Positions 17,883-27,056 of a stretch of 64,000 bases of DNA are shown in pieces. The stretch comes from Bryobacterales bacterium (GTDB lineage Bacteria > Acidobacteriota > Terriglobia > Bryobacterales > UBA6623). How positions within the stretch are numbered: position 1 is the stretch's first letter; every line of letters begins with the position of its first letter. The stretch is taken from assembly GCA_028819255.1 (NCBI GenBank), contig JAPPMB010000060.1, positions 42,371-106,370 on the forward strand, written 5' to 3'. The notes under the pieces are model-generated. The model did no database searches. It was not told the DNA's origin and was given only the letters and a program-made list of their open reading frames with translations. Position numbers and translations under genes: made by a program.

Positions 17883-19193
17883 TCAATGCACGTGCAGGTG
17901 GCCGCCGACGGTACTGTCGGCGAGCCTGTCGACTGCCGCCTGGAGATTGCTCTCGGAGTCCAGCAGGAACTGGGAAGACGTCACGACGCGCTCTCCTTCG
18001 GCAAGGCCTTCCGACACGTGGACCAGTCCCTCGCTCTCGATCCCAAGCTCGATCTCACGGGGAACGAAGATGCCGTTGCCTGCGTCGATGATCACGATGT
18101 CGCGGCCCTTTCCGGACCGCAGCACGGCCTGAGCGGGAACTATGAGGGCGTCCTTCGCGCCCGGCAACTGGATCTCGATCGTGGCGTACATCTTCGGGCG
18201 CAGCCTGCCGTCGGAGTTCTCGACCTCGACGTACCCGGTGAGTGTCTGCGTCTCCGGACTCATCGAAGGCTCGAAGAACAGGAGCCTGCCGCGCCAACGG
18301 CGGCGCGGGAACGCGTCCAGTGAGATGTCCGCCGTCAGGCCGACACGGAGGTCCTCAAGGTGGTGCTCGAAGAACTCGACTTTCGCCCACAGCGTCGAGT
18401 GGTCGGCAATCGTGAGAATCGTCGTCCCCGGAACCGCCTTGATGCCCTCCAGCGACTCCGCCTGCTTGTCGACTACGTAACCCGAGCCGGGAGAATAGAC
18501 CTCCACTGTTCGGCTTGCCTTTCCGGCAGCCCTCAGGTGTTCGATCTGCTGGCTGGTCAGATCCCAGCGGCGCAGCCTGTCCTCCGCTGCCTGCAAGTGA
18601 GCCTCAGCCCGGCTCACCGCACCCGGATACGCTTCCATCTCTCTTAGCCGGTCCACAAAGGCGATCTCCGCAAGGAACTCCTCCTGGACGGCGACGAGGT
18701 CGGGGCTGTAGATCTCGAACAGGACCTCTCCCTTCGAGACCGTCTCTCCGACGATATTGACCCTCGGCCTCTCGATCCAGCCCTCGAACTTGGTGTGGAC
18801 CGAGACCAGCCGTGCCTCGTCGTGCTCGAGATAGCCGATGGTGCGGATTCGTGCAGGCAGGTCGGCCCGCTCGACGATTGCGGTTCGCACGGCGAAGTTC
18901 TGCAGGAAGTTCCTGCTCACATGCACGCCTGGACCCGCGGCCGCGGCCGGAGGAGCGGGGCGGCTCTCGATCGGGGTGAGGTTCATCCCGCAAATCGGAC
19001 ACTGTCCCGGCCCCTCGAGCATGACCTGCGGATGCATGCCGCAGGTGTAGAGCCCAGCGGCGCCGGAATCGACACTGGAGTGAATCTCCGGGGATTCGCC
19101 CTCGGTCCGGGCGCCGATGTGCCGAATCGCAATCGCAGCAGCAGCAAGCGCCGCAACGGTGAGAACGACGGTGAACAGCCTCTTCGCGGTCAC
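17883..19193 (-). CDS. cusB: CusB-type periplasmic adaptor with heavy-metal-binding domain
   Basis: 436 residues from a GTG (19191-19193) that overlaps the tolC stop. The N-terminal signal/anchor MTAKRLFTVVLTVAALAAAA is followed by a heavy-metal-binding domain, YTCGMHPQVM then GQCPICGMNLTP (Cys51, Cys65, Cys68 with nearby Met/His). The barrel-sandwich (lipoyl-like) and alpha-hairpin regions lie at about residues 110-230, and the beta-barrel follows. It bridges the RND pump and the outer-membrane channel. A frame extending further upstream to 19661 is a shadow of the tolC gene. Confidence 0.9.
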   Translation of the reverse strand: MTAKRLFTVVLTVAALAAAAIAIRHIGARTEGESPEIHSSVDSGAAGLYTCGMHPQVMLEGPGQCPICGMNLTPIESRPAPPAAAAGPGVHVSRNFLQNFAVRTAIVERADLPARIRTIGYLEHDEARLVSVHTKFEGWIERPRVNIVGETVSKGEVLFEIYSPDLVAVQEEFLAEIAFVDRLREMEAYPGAVSRAEAHLQAAEDRLRRWDLTSQQIEHLRAAGKASRTVEVYSPGSGYVVDKQAESLEGIKAVPGTTILTIADHSTLWAKVEFFEHHLEDLRVGLTADISLDAFPRRRWRGRLLFFEPSMSPETQTLTGYVEVENSDGRLRPKMYATIEIQLPGAKDALIVPAQAVLRSGKGRDIVIIDAGNGIFVPREIELGIESEGLVHVSEGLAEGERVVTSSQFLLDSESNLQAAVDRLADSTVGGHLHVH

Positions 19194-20476
19194 GATGGCA
19201 CCCTCTTCGGAACCGCCGAACCTATCACCCTCTCCAAGTCCGCGGCCGCCTTGAGGTAGTCCGCTCGGAGCCGTGCCGCACCCAGCTGCACGTCCAGCAG
19301 CAAGCGCTGAATCTCGAGCAGGCCGGTCACTTCCGCCGCCCCGTTCGAGTAGGCATCCAGCGTCGACTCGAAGGCTTGCTCCACCTGGGGAACCAGAGTG
19401 CGCTCGTGGAGACGCAATTGGCTTCCGATGGTCTCGATCCGGAATGCGATGGAGCGAACGTCCGACTCCATTGCTGTGGCAGATTCCCGATACGCAAACC
19501 GGGCCGCGTTGAGCCTCTCGGCCGCCTCGCGCACACCGGCGTCGTACTTGCCGCGAAAGACCGGCACGGTGAGCCCAACGGATACGCCGTACGAATCCTT
19601 GCCGTCGCCGGGAACTGGCAGGTCGGCCATTCGGACTCCGTATGCACGAATGTTCCCCCACGTCAGGCCCACATTGAAGTCGGGACGGTGGCGGATTCTC
19701 GCTAGATGCAGCATTTTCTCGGCCTCCTCGATGCTCAGGAACGCAGCTCTGATCTCCGGGCGCTCCTGACGGCCGATCTGAAGCAGCGACTGCTCTTCCA
19801 GCTGCAGCTGCGGAAGGTCGGCGAGAGAGACTTCGGCGATCGGGGTGTCGGCAGGAGCGTCCCGAAGGGCGTTCAGAATCGCCTCCAGACGGACCCGCTG
19901 GCTGCGGAGCTGATGCCGCTGCTGCAGGGCTCGTGTGATCTCGGCCTGCAGTCTCAAACCGTCGCGCTGCAGACCCACGCCCTCCGCATAGCGTCGGCGT
20001 GCGATAGTTTCGAAGTGGTCGAGCAGCTCTTCGTAGAGGCGGTTTGCGGCAAGCGCCCGATCCAGGAATCCAAGATCGTAGTACGCCTGCTTGACGCGAA
20101 GGACCACGTCGGACCGCACGCCGTCGTACAGCCTATTACTGATGTCGGCGACCTTGGATGCGAGCTGGCCGCCCGCTGTCCGCTTGCCCAACCCCGGAAT
20201 GGTCTGGGAAATCCCTACCATCCTCTGCTGGGAGCCCACTCTTGTCTCGATGCTCCGGGCGAACTGGGTGAAGCTCACGGACGGATCGGGCAACGAGGTC
20301 GCCTGCGGGACGCGGTGACGCGAGGCCTGAAAGTCTGAGAACGCCCTGAGCACCCGGGGGTTGCTCTGAAGGGCTTCCTCGATCAGTTTCTGTAGACGCT
20401 TGTCGCCATGCGTTGAATAGGTTCCGGATGCGGTCGTCGCAGCCAACGCGATGCCGGCGACCAGATGCACAATCAT
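19190..20476 (-). CDS. TolC-family outer membrane efflux protein
   Basis: 428 residues starting MIVHLVAGIALAATTASG, a signal peptide. It contains the TolC/OEP repeats: two long helical regions (LIEEALQSNPRVLRAFSDFQ and LLEIQRLLLDVQLGAARL) and strand segments such as PDPSVSFTQFARS and SVGLTVPVFRGKYDAGVREA. This is the outer-membrane exit duct of the tripartite pump encoded by the next two genes, with which it overlaps (stop and start share bases at 19190-19193). Confidence 0.9.
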   Translation of the reverse strand: MIVHLVAGIALAATTASGTYSTHGDKRLQKLIEEALQSNPRVLRAFSDFQASRHRVPQATSLPDPSVSFTQFARSIETRVGSQQRMVGISQTIPGLGKRTAGGQLASKVADISNRLYDGVRSDVVLRVKQAYYDLGFLDRALAANRLYEELLDHFETIARRRYAEGVGLQRDGLRLQAEITRALQQRHQLRSQRVRLEAILNALRDAPADTPIAEVSLADLPQLQLEEQSLLQIGRQERPEIRAAFLSIEEAEKMLHLARIRHRPDFNVGLTWGNIRAYGVRMADLPVPGDGKDSYGVSVGLTVPVFRGKYDAGVREAAERLNAARFAYRESATAMESDVRSIAFRIETIGSQLRLHERTLVPQVEQAFESTLDAYSNGAAEVTGLLEIQRLLLDVQLGAARLRADYLKAAADLERVIGSAVPKRVPS

Positions 20477-20613
20477 TGCCGATTCCTCCTGTCTCGATCA
20501 GCGGCCGGCGTCACGCGCAGAACATGTGCGCTTCGCGGGCCAACGGCACGCCTTGGCTGCACTGCCGCCTCCGGCATGGGAACGCCCCGAAGGCAGTGCG
20601 CAGTTCCAAGACC

Positions 20614-20634
20614 GGAAGGGCAGGTCGCCCTTCC
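20614..20634. repeat. Inverted repeat (hairpin) before tolC
   Basis: GGAAGGGC and its complement GCCCTTCC are separated by 5 bases, in the 180-base gap between the Cys-rich gene and tolC. No T-run follows on the minus strand, so it is not a classic terminator. It may be an mRNA hairpin or an operator. Confidence 0.4.
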
Positions 20635-20656
20635 TGTCACGAGAACGGGAAAAGCG

Positions 20657-21025
20657 CTATAGGAGGAGCGCCGACTGCAGAATGTACGGCGTCGCGGGAG
20701 GAGCTGGCCACACTAGAGGGCGGCGTGAGAGGCACGTGGCGGGCAAGGCCCTCAAGGTCCGGGCGGAATCCTCGACCAGTGTCCCGCAGACCGCTGGCGC
20801 AGCCTCGCCAAGGGTGCGATCCTCGACGCGGGTCCGCACTGCGTGCTCTGCATCGCAGCCGGACTGGCAGGCTAAGTCGCCGTCACTGGCCGGAGGCGGA
20901 GGCTCGGTGCTGCAATCGTGCGCAGGCGAAGCGACTGGGCCGGGGACCGAAGCAAGGCACAGGCACATCCCTGATCCCGCCAGAAACCATGCTAGGAGCA
21001 TGGCGGTAGCCGACTTTGCTCGCAC
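20657..21025 (-). CDS. Small Cys-rich exported protein of the metal cluster
   Basis: 122 residues if started at the GTG at 21023-21025, giving MRAKSATAMLLAWFLAGSG, a good signal peptide with a basic front. An ATG at 21001 is an alternative. The mature part has several cysteines and a histidine (HDCSTEPPP, LACQSGCDAEH, AVCGT). Short secreted Cys-rich proteins of this kind occur ahead of CusCBA-type operons. Metal binding is likely but not shown. I cannot name the family. Confidence 0.55.
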   Translation of the reverse strand: MRAKSATAMLLAWFLAGSGMCLCLASVPGPVASPAHDCSTEPPPPASDGDLACQSGCDAEHAVRTRVEDRTLGEAAPAVCGTLVEDSARTLRALPATCLSRRPLVWPAPPATPYILQSALLL

Positions 21026-21202
21026 TGGGCTTAGAATGCATGCATCCTGCCAGAATGTCAAGCCGATCCACACGAGGCCCCGGCCTGGTCCATTGACGGC
21101 GTCCGGTGGTCCTTCCGCCGCATGGGCGGATTCAGGGACGGCGGTTCCATCGAAGCGGATGGCGGGGAGTGCTCTCGGAACGCTACGCAGGCAAGCGCCG
21201 TC

Positions 21203-22006
21203 TCAGATCAGGTCTCTTGAACGAAAGCGCCACAGTGCCAGCAGTAGAAAGATCGCCGCAACGTCGAAGGCGTAGATGGTGAGCGTGAGGATGTCTTCCA
21301 ACGCGATCAGCCGTCCGTTCATGATGAGGCCGAATACGTTGAATTGGTCATAGCTGGGCAGCACGAAAAAGAGCGGATTGGGGGACGAAAAGAAACCCGC
21401 GCTGGCGAAGAAGGCTACGACGGCGGCGAGGAGCGGATGCAGCAGGAGGGAGAGGAGCATCGCCACGGAGCCCACCATGAGGCTCTGACAGAACATGAGC
21501 CAGGGCGCGTACTGGGCCGCCAGGTTCAGCTCCAAGTCATTGACCTGGGTGAAGATGACGAGGGCGATCCCGGCAAGCAGCGAGTATCCGAACAGGACCG
21601 CGATCGCGCCGCAGTACTTTCCAATGAGAAACTGTGACCGCGTCACGGGCTTGGCAAGGATCATGTGAATGGTCCCGCGACGAAGGTCGCTCGCCACCGC
21701 CGTGCAGCAAATGAACAACGCTACGACAGTGCCTCCAAAGGCCGAGAACCAATAGAAGCCCGCCAAAAAGAAGGATCCCGCCTGGTCGATTCCCTGTCGC
21801 GCCTGTTCCTGTTCGGCCTCGGTCAGTTCGCCGTCGCTGATGCCGGCGGCGAGTTCGGAAGCCTCGAGGATGGATTTCTTGACCTTGGTCACGGTTACCG
21901 AGAACACTGCGGTCAGGCCCAGCAGAGCCAGCATCAGAGCCACCAGCAGGCGCCGGTGCAACAAGGCGCGAATGCTGTCGACAGCGACCAGCAGTGTCGG
22001 ATTCAT
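21203..22006 (-). CDS. ABC-2 type transporter permease (NosY-like)
   Basis: 267 residues with about six membrane segments (for example LLVALMLALLGLTAVF, GGTVVALFICCTAV and LFGYSLLAGIALVIF). The motif DLRRGTIHMILAKPVTRSQF is typical of ABC-2 permeases such as NosY. The ATG overlaps the ATPase stop (22003-22006), so both are made together. With the TlpA-like thioredoxin upstream, the trio resembles copper or cofactor maturation modules. The cargo is not identifiable. Confidence 0.85.
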   Translation of the reverse strand: MNPTLLVAVDSIRALLHRRLLVALMLALLGLTAVFSVTVTKVKKSILEASELAAGISDGELTEAEQEQARQGIDQAGSFFLAGFYWFSAFGGTVVALFICCTAVASDLRRGTIHMILAKPVTRSQFLIGKYCGAIAVLFGYSLLAGIALVIFTQVNDLELNLAAQYAPWLMFCQSLMVGSVAMLLSLLLHPLLAAVVAFFASAGFFSSPNPLFFVLPSYDQFNVFGLIMNGRLIALEDILTLTIYAFDVAAIFLLLALWRFRSRDLI

Positions 22007-22914
22007 GCCGTTCTCTCCCGGTCGATCGCACCGAAGAAGATCTCCTCCAGCGACTGCATTTGGGGCTCGACCCGCTTGACATCCACGCCGAGGTCGTCCA
22101 GCACCTGCCGGACGTGTTCAAGCAGCGACTGGCTGTCACAGACGATGGTTGACTCTCTTCCCTTCAGAGTGAGCCGCGCATCGGTCGCGGACAGAGCTTC
22201 GATCACTGCCGCCGGAAGGCGACCGACGACGATCCTGGCCCCTCTTGCTCCGGAGAGTTCCTCCAGTGTGCCGACCCGCTTCAGCTCGCCCTTTTGCAGA
22301 ATGGCCACTCGGTCGCACACCGATTCGACTTCCGAGAGGATGTGCGAGCAGACGAATACCGTCTTGCCTCTCGCCTTGAGATCGAGCAGGATATCGCGGA
22401 AGTCGCGGCGGGCGACGGGGTCGAGATTCGACGTGGGCTCGTCCAGAATCAGCAGTTCCGGGTCGTTGATCAGCGCCTGGGCCATGCCGAGACGCTGCAG
22501 CATGCCCTTGGAATACTGGGAGATCCTCCGCTCGGCAGCCTCCCGCAGGCCCAGTCGCTCGAGCAATTCCCCAGCCCGTCGCGAGCAGTCCGCTCGTTCT
22601 AGTCCAAGCAGGCTGGCGTAGAACTCGAGAAGGCGCCGGCCGCTGTAGTAGCTGTGCAACTGCACCGACTCGGGCAGGTACCCGAGCTCTTTCCGGGTCT
22701 GCGCGCATGTGACAGGCTGGCCGAACAGGTAGGCGGCTCCACCGCTGGGGCGGATGAAGTTCAGCAGGAGCCGGATGGTCGTCGACTTTCCGGCCCCGTT
22801 GGGTCCGAGAAAGCCGAACACCTCGCCGGCGTGCACTTCGAGGTCGAGGCCACGGAGCGCAACCGTGCCGCCCCTGTAGGTCTTCCCCAACGTCTCGGTG
22901 CGGATGACGGCCAT
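22003..22914 (-). CDS. ABC transporter ATP-binding protein
   Basis: 303 residues. It has Walker A GPNGAGKST (residues 37-45), signature YSKGMLQR (134-141) and Walker B LLILDEP (154-160), followed by a C-terminal regulatory part of about 90 residues as in ABC-2/NosF-type ATPases. It powers the membrane permease that overlaps it downstream. It lies 39 bases after the TlpA-like gene, in the same orientation. Confidence 0.92.
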   Translation of the reverse strand: MAVIRTETLGKTYRGGTVALRGLDLEVHAGEVFGFLGPNGAGKSTTIRLLLNFIRPSGGAAYLFGQPVTCAQTRKELGYLPESVQLHSYYSGRRLLEFYASLLGLERADCSRRAGELLERLGLREAAERRISQYSKGMLQRLGMAQALINDPELLILDEPTSNLDPVARRDFRDILLDLKARGKTVFVCSHILSEVESVCDRVAILQKGELKRVGTLEELSGARGARIVVGRLPAAVIEALSATDARLTLKGRESTIVCDSQSLLEHVRQVLDDLGVDVKRVEPQMQSLEEIFFGAIDRERTA

Positions 22915-22953
22915 GTCGCTTCTCTCGCCTTGGAACTCGTCGGCGGGCTTGCT

Positions 22954-23523
22954 CTATTGCGTCAGCCGCTCGAGCAACTGCCGCAACTCGTTCTCCCTGC
23001 CTGGGTCGTAGCCGGTCTGGATCCACGCGATGAGGCCGTCTGCGTTGACGACCAACTGCGAGGGAATGGCGTTCACCCCGAAGCGGGCACCGATCGCCTG
23101 GTCCTGGTCCGCCACCACGCGGAACGTGTACTTCCTCCGCCGCAGGAATTCCTCGATCGTATCGAGATCCTCCCCGAGGTTGACTGCAAGGACCTCCACC
23201 TGGCGTTCCCCGAAGTCCTCGTGGAGTTCCTGAAGCTTCGGCATCGACCTGAGGCATGGTGCGCACCAAGTCGCCCAAAAATCCACCACGACCGCCTTGC
23301 GGTCTCGCAGTTCGGAGAGCACGACTTGTCGCCCCTGTAGGTCCGCTGCTGAAAAGTCAGGCGCCTCGCTTCCAACCTGGATGTCACCGAGCCGGTTTGT
23401 GACAGCCAGCCCATCGTGCGTCAGCTCGACCTTGACCTTGTGGTGGATCTTGATGCTCCCGAGCGCGAACGCTATTCCTGCCGCGCCCCAGATCAGTTGT
23501 TTCTTGTTCAGCCTCACCCTCAC
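22954..23523 (-). CDS. TlpA-like membrane-anchored thioredoxin
   Basis: 189 residues from a GTG. An N-terminal anchor (LIWGAAGIAFALGSIKI) is followed by a thioredoxin/AhpC-TSA fold, with APDFSAADLQGRQVVLSEL and the active site ATWCAPC (Cys87, Cys90). The cis-Pro loop is NAIPSQLVV. It is probably a periplasmic disulfide reductase. It is the first gene of the leftward cluster TlpA - ABC exporter - Cys-rich protein - TolC/CusB/CusA. It may keep cysteines of a metal-site protein reduced. Confidence 0.88.
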   Translation of the reverse strand: MRVRLNKKQLIWGAAGIAFALGSIKIHHKVKVELTHDGLAVTNRLGDIQVGSEAPDFSAADLQGRQVVLSELRDRKAVVVDFWATWCAPCLRSMPKLQELHEDFGERQVEVLAVNLGEDLDTIEEFLRRRKYTFRVVADQDQAIGARFGVNAIPSQLVVNADGLIAWIQTGYDPGRENELRQLLERLTQ

Positions 23524-23619
23524 CGTGCCAGACGAACCGAATGGTCTTTCTCAATCGTACGTCCCCCAACTTTCCTCTTCGTAGTGGGTCGTCTACAGGC
23601 GGGGCTTGGAGGTTCAGAA

Positions 23620-24203
23620 TGCGACACGCATGCCACCGGCCGAGAATCGGAAGTACAGCCGCATGCCCACCTGCACGTCAAGTGGCCGCCTCTCTTCCGC
23701 ATCGCGGCCCACCGTCGGATTCGAGACGGCTTGCAGCGCAATGTCCGGGATGGGAACGCCTCTCACCCGGCGGCCACGTGGATCGTGGGCGGGCACGGAC
23801 TGACCGTGGTCGAGAAGCTCAAGATCCGGAAACTGACGCGGTCGGCCGGGAGAATCGCCGAGAAGCCCGGCTCGCAGGGCAAGGCCGATCCCGGACCGAA
23901 CTGGGAGATTGCGGCACAGAACTGGTCGCTTCTGCGGTCACAACTCGAGCACAAGGCAGCATGGGCGGTCGAGAAATGGCGAAAGTGAACCCGCGATACA
24001 CGTCGCACGATTCCTACCGGTGCGGTGCCCGGAACGATCCGGATGAGTCAAACACCTGACGCTGCGGATCCTGCGGACCGGTCGCGGACGGGGAGGTGAA
24101 CTCCGCGATCAACATCCCTGCGGCCGGGGTTCCCGCCGCCGGAGCGTCAACGTGGGCCGTTGGACCGTGCGTCGCTCCGGAGCCGTGTGCGGGAGCGACC
24201 TGA
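23620..24203 (+). pseudogene. IS200/IS605-type TnpB remnant
   Basis: The C-terminal half of a TnpB protein is spread over two frames. The first reads GHGLTVVEKLKIRKLTRSAG, then AAQNWSLLRSQLEHKAAW, to about 23980. A one-base shift leads to VNPRYTSHDSYRCGARNDPD. An in-frame TGA follows at 24057-24059, and then RCGSCGPVADGEVNSAINI to 24203. The zinc-finger pattern CxxC...CxxC has lost its first Cys (SHDSYRCG), and the final catalytic Asp position (usually DxNAAxNI) is Glu (EVNSAINI). It is clearly inactive. No TnpA or ends were found. Confidence 0.65.
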
Positions 24204-24398
24204 CTAGGCACTCTCGCGTGTGAGCGCATTCGGATGGATTGTGCGGGAACTGGCAGTTCCCTTGTCGCCAATCCACGAAGCAGATCGCGGTCGTGCACTT
24301 CGCTTCCAGGATTCAACGGCCTGAAATTGAGCGGATGCGAGAAGAATGATGCAGACGGATTGCCCAGACTGCAGGGAATCGACCAATATAGGATGCTT

Positions 24399-25874
24399 AT
24401 GCGTGATCATGTCCTTGCCTGTGACGAGGGAACCAGTAGTGCACGGGCGGTCGTGTATGACCGGGAAGCGCGTGCAGTCGCATCAGCCCAACTTCCTGTC
24501 CCGACCGCCTTTCCCCGCAGCGGCTGGGTCGAGCAGGACGCCGGGACGATCTGGAGGACGCAGCTGCAGGCAGCATGCGAAGCTGCAGACGAATGCGGCG
24601 GCTGGAATCGGATCGCAGCGATAGGCATCACAAACCAGCGCGAAACGACCATCGTCTGGGATCGAGTGACGGGAAGTCCGATCGCGCCGGCAATCGTGTG
24701 GCAATGCCGCCGCACCGCAGCCGCATGCGCCGAGCTGGCTGCCGCAGGCCACGCCGACACCATCACGGCCGTCACGGGCCTAGTGGCTGATCCCTACTTT
24801 TCGGGGACCAAGATCGGATGGATCCTCGACAGCGTGCCGGGAGCCAGGAAGCGGGCCGAGGCCGGGGAGTTGGCGTTCGGCACCGTCGACAGCTGGCTGG
24901 TCTACCGGCTGAGCGGCGGCAGGGAGCATGTGATCGACCGCACCAACGCATCGAGGACCCTGTTGATGAACCTCCGGACGGGCGACTGGGACGAGGCGAT
25001 GGTGTCGCTCCTGGGCGTGCCGGCACCGATGCTTCCCCGGATTGTTCCCTCGTGCGGGGTGCTGACGACCACAGACGGCGATGTGGTCGGAGCCGAGGTT
25101 CCGATCGCCGGCGTAGCGGGAGACCAGCAGGCTGCCTTGTTCGGCCAGGCCTGCTTCCGGCCCGGTCTGGTGAAGAACACGTACGGAACTGGGTGCTTCG
25201 CTCTCATGCACACTGGCGAGAGATCCTCACCGTCGCGGCACCGCCTCCTTTCCACCACTGCGGCATCGCCCGCAGGGAAGACCGAGTTTGCGCTCGAGGG
25301 AGCGATCTTCGTAGCGGGAGCCGTCGTGCAGTGGCTGCGCGACGAGCTGGGTCTTATCAAGACCGCGGCGGCGTCCCAGCAGGCCGCGGAGTCCGTTTCC
25401 GACACGGCGGGCGTCTACCTGGTGCCGGCGTTCACCGGACTGGGCGCTCCCTACTGGGATGCGGAGGCGCGGGGCCTGCTGACGGGCCTGACGCGTGGAG
25501 CACGACGCGAGCACATCATCAGAGCGGCGCTTGAGTCGATCGCCTACCAGACGCGGGACCTAGTCGAGGCTATGGAATCGGATTGTGGAACGGGGCTGGC
25601 GGAGCTGCGGGTCGATGGCGGTGCGACAGCCAACGACTTCCTGATGCAGTTTCAGGCCGACATCCTCGGCGTGCCGGTCGTGCGACCAGCGTACTCGGAA
25701 ACCACCGCTCTCGGGGCAGCGTTCCTGGCCGGGCTGGCCACCGGATTCTGGACCGGGACCGGCGAGCTCGAGGGATTCTGGAGTGTCGACCGCAGATTCG
25801 AGCCCTCGATGCCCGAGGCAAGAAGGTCGGACCTCTACGAAGGATGGAAGGCGGCGGTCGGGCGCGCCCTCTGA
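24399..25874 (+). CDS. glpK: Glycerol kinase
   Basis: 491 residues of the FGGY kinase family, which phosphorylates glycerol to glycerol 3-phosphate with ATP. Conserved pieces are NQRETTIVWD (Arg-Glu glycerol ligands), PYFSGTKIGWIL, GVAGDQQAALFGQ (catalytic Asp) and PAFTGLGAPYWD. The N-terminal phosphate loop is DEGTSSAR rather than the usual DQGTTSSR, a Gln to Glu change in the first position after Asp. The start at 24399 (MRDHVLACDEG) has AGGA just upstream. No glpF or glpD is adjacent. The next gene is convergent, with 13 bases between stops. Confidence 0.93.
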   Translation: MRDHVLACDEGTSSARAVVYDREARAVASAQLPVPTAFPRSGWVEQDAGTIWRTQLQAACEAADECGGWNRIAAIGITNQRETTIVWDRVTGSPIAPAIVWQCRRTAAACAELAAAGHADTITAVTGLVADPYFSGTKIGWILDSVPGARKRAEAGELAFGTVDSWLVYRLSGGREHVIDRTNASRTLLMNLRTGDWDEAMVSLLGVPAPMLPRIVPSCGVLTTTDGDVVGAEVPIAGVAGDQQAALFGQACFRPGLVKNTYGTGCFALMHTGERSSPSRHRLLSTTAASPAGKTEFALEGAIFVAGAVVQWLRDELGLIKTAAASQQAAESVSDTAGVYLVPAFTGLGAPYWDAEARGLLTGLTRGARREHIIRAALESIAYQTRDLVEAMESDCGTGLAELRVDGGATANDFLMQFQADILGVPVVRPAYSETTALGAAFLAGLATGFWTGTGELEGFWSVDRRFEPSMPEARRSDLYEGWKAAVGRAL

Positions 25875-25887
25875 CCCGAACGGCCGC

Positions 25888-27030
25888 TCAGACGCCGCCC
25901 GTCACCAGGAACGGCTCGAACGCCTCCGTGCGGAGACGCAGTCCGAGACCCGGCGCTTTGGGAAGCGCCCATGCTCCCTGGTCAAGGCGGATGGGACGCT
26001 CGACGATCTCGGTGCGAAACGGATTCTCCGTCCGGTCGCATTCGATCAGCTTCTCCTCGGTCGTCAGGGTGAACGGCTGACGCGGCCGGGCGGCGTAGAA
26101 GTGCAGCGCAGCCGCCTGCCCCACCGCCGAACCCCAGGCGTGGGGCGTGACATGGACCCCGGTCAGAGACCCGGTCGCGGCGATCTTCATCCCCTCCGTG
26201 ATTCCTCCGCAGGCGCAGATGTCCGGCTGGGCGAAGTCCAGCGCCCGCAGCCGAAACCACCGGTCGAAGCCGAATCGTGTGTACTCGCACTCTCCGCCGG
26301 CGAGAGGGATGCTCGTCCTCGATTTCACCTCCAGGTACGCCTCTGGATCCAGGGGCGAGACGGGTTCCTCGAACCAGTGGATTCCGTGCGGCTCGACGGC
26401 TCTAGCGAGCCTGACCGCCTCGACCGGAGAGTAGGCGTGGTTGGCATCGATCGAGAGCTTGACTCCGGACCCCACGTACCCGCGCAATGCCCCGACCAGT
26501 TCGGCGTCGCGGGCGATTCCCTGCCCGACTTTCATCTTGAGCGCCCGAAAACCCGCATCCAGGCAGGCTCGGGCCTCTCTCTCCCACCGCCTCTCCAAAG
26601 GCTCGACTCCACCAAAGTAGAATCCCGTCCAATAGCACTCAATCGAATCGACCGCCGCGCCTCCGAGGGCGCGGTACAGCGGAAGCCCCGCGTCCTGAGC
26701 CTTCAGGTCCCAGCAGGCGATGTCGAGAGCTGAGATGGCAGCGAGCATCACGCCCTTCTGGCCGTAGTCCAAGGAGCGTGCGTACAGGAGTTCCCAGATC
26801 GATTCGACCGCACGGGGATCCATTCCAAGAACGAGCGGCCCGAGGAAACTCCGGATGATCGGAGCTGTCACTCCGGCGGGGCCGTAGGCCTCTCCCCAGC
26901 CCTGGCGGCCGTCATCGGTCGAGAGGCGCACGAGCATCGCCTCCCGCTGGAAATACTGAAACTGGGAGAATCCGAAGGGGCGCTCCAGCTCCGCCCGCAG
27001 TTGGAACGCGTCAACCCGGCTGATGCGCAT
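25888..27030 (-). CDS. Mandelate racemase/muconate lactonizing enzyme family protein
   Basis: 380 residues of the enolase superfamily. The KxK motif is in ALKMKVGQG. The metal ligands are Asp in SIDANHAY, Glu in HWFEEP and Glu in LAGGECE. The catalytic His of the MR subgroup is in GVHVTPHAWGS. This pattern suggests an acid-sugar dehydratase or a racemase acting on a carboxylate; the exact substrate cannot be read off. Its ATG (27030) lies only 26 bases from the divergent quinone oxidoreductase start, so the two promoters overlap. Confidence 0.88.
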   Translation of the reverse strand: MRISRVDAFQLRAELERPFGFSQFQYFQREAMLVRLSTDDGRQGWGEAYGPAGVTAPIIRSFLGPLVLGMDPRAVESIWELLYARSLDYGQKGVMLAAISALDIACWDLKAQDAGLPLYRALGGAAVDSIECYWTGFYFGGVEPLERRWEREARACLDAGFRALKMKVGQGIARDAELVGALRGYVGSGVKLSIDANHAYSPVEAVRLARAVEPHGIHWFEEPVSPLDPEAYLEVKSRTSIPLAGGECEYTRFGFDRWFRLRALDFAQPDICACGGITEGMKIAATGSLTGVHVTPHAWGSAVGQAAALHFYAARPRQPFTLTTEEKLIECDRTENPFRTEIVERPIRLDQGAWALPKAPGLGLRLRTEAFEPFLVTGGV

Positions 27031-27056
27031 CGGCCTGATAGAATACCGCTTCCACC

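Noticed and set aside
19194..19661. Long N-terminal extension of the CusB-like protein
   Set aside because: It overlaps the tolC coding sequence in another frame and looks random. The GTG at 19193 is followed by a proper signal sequence.
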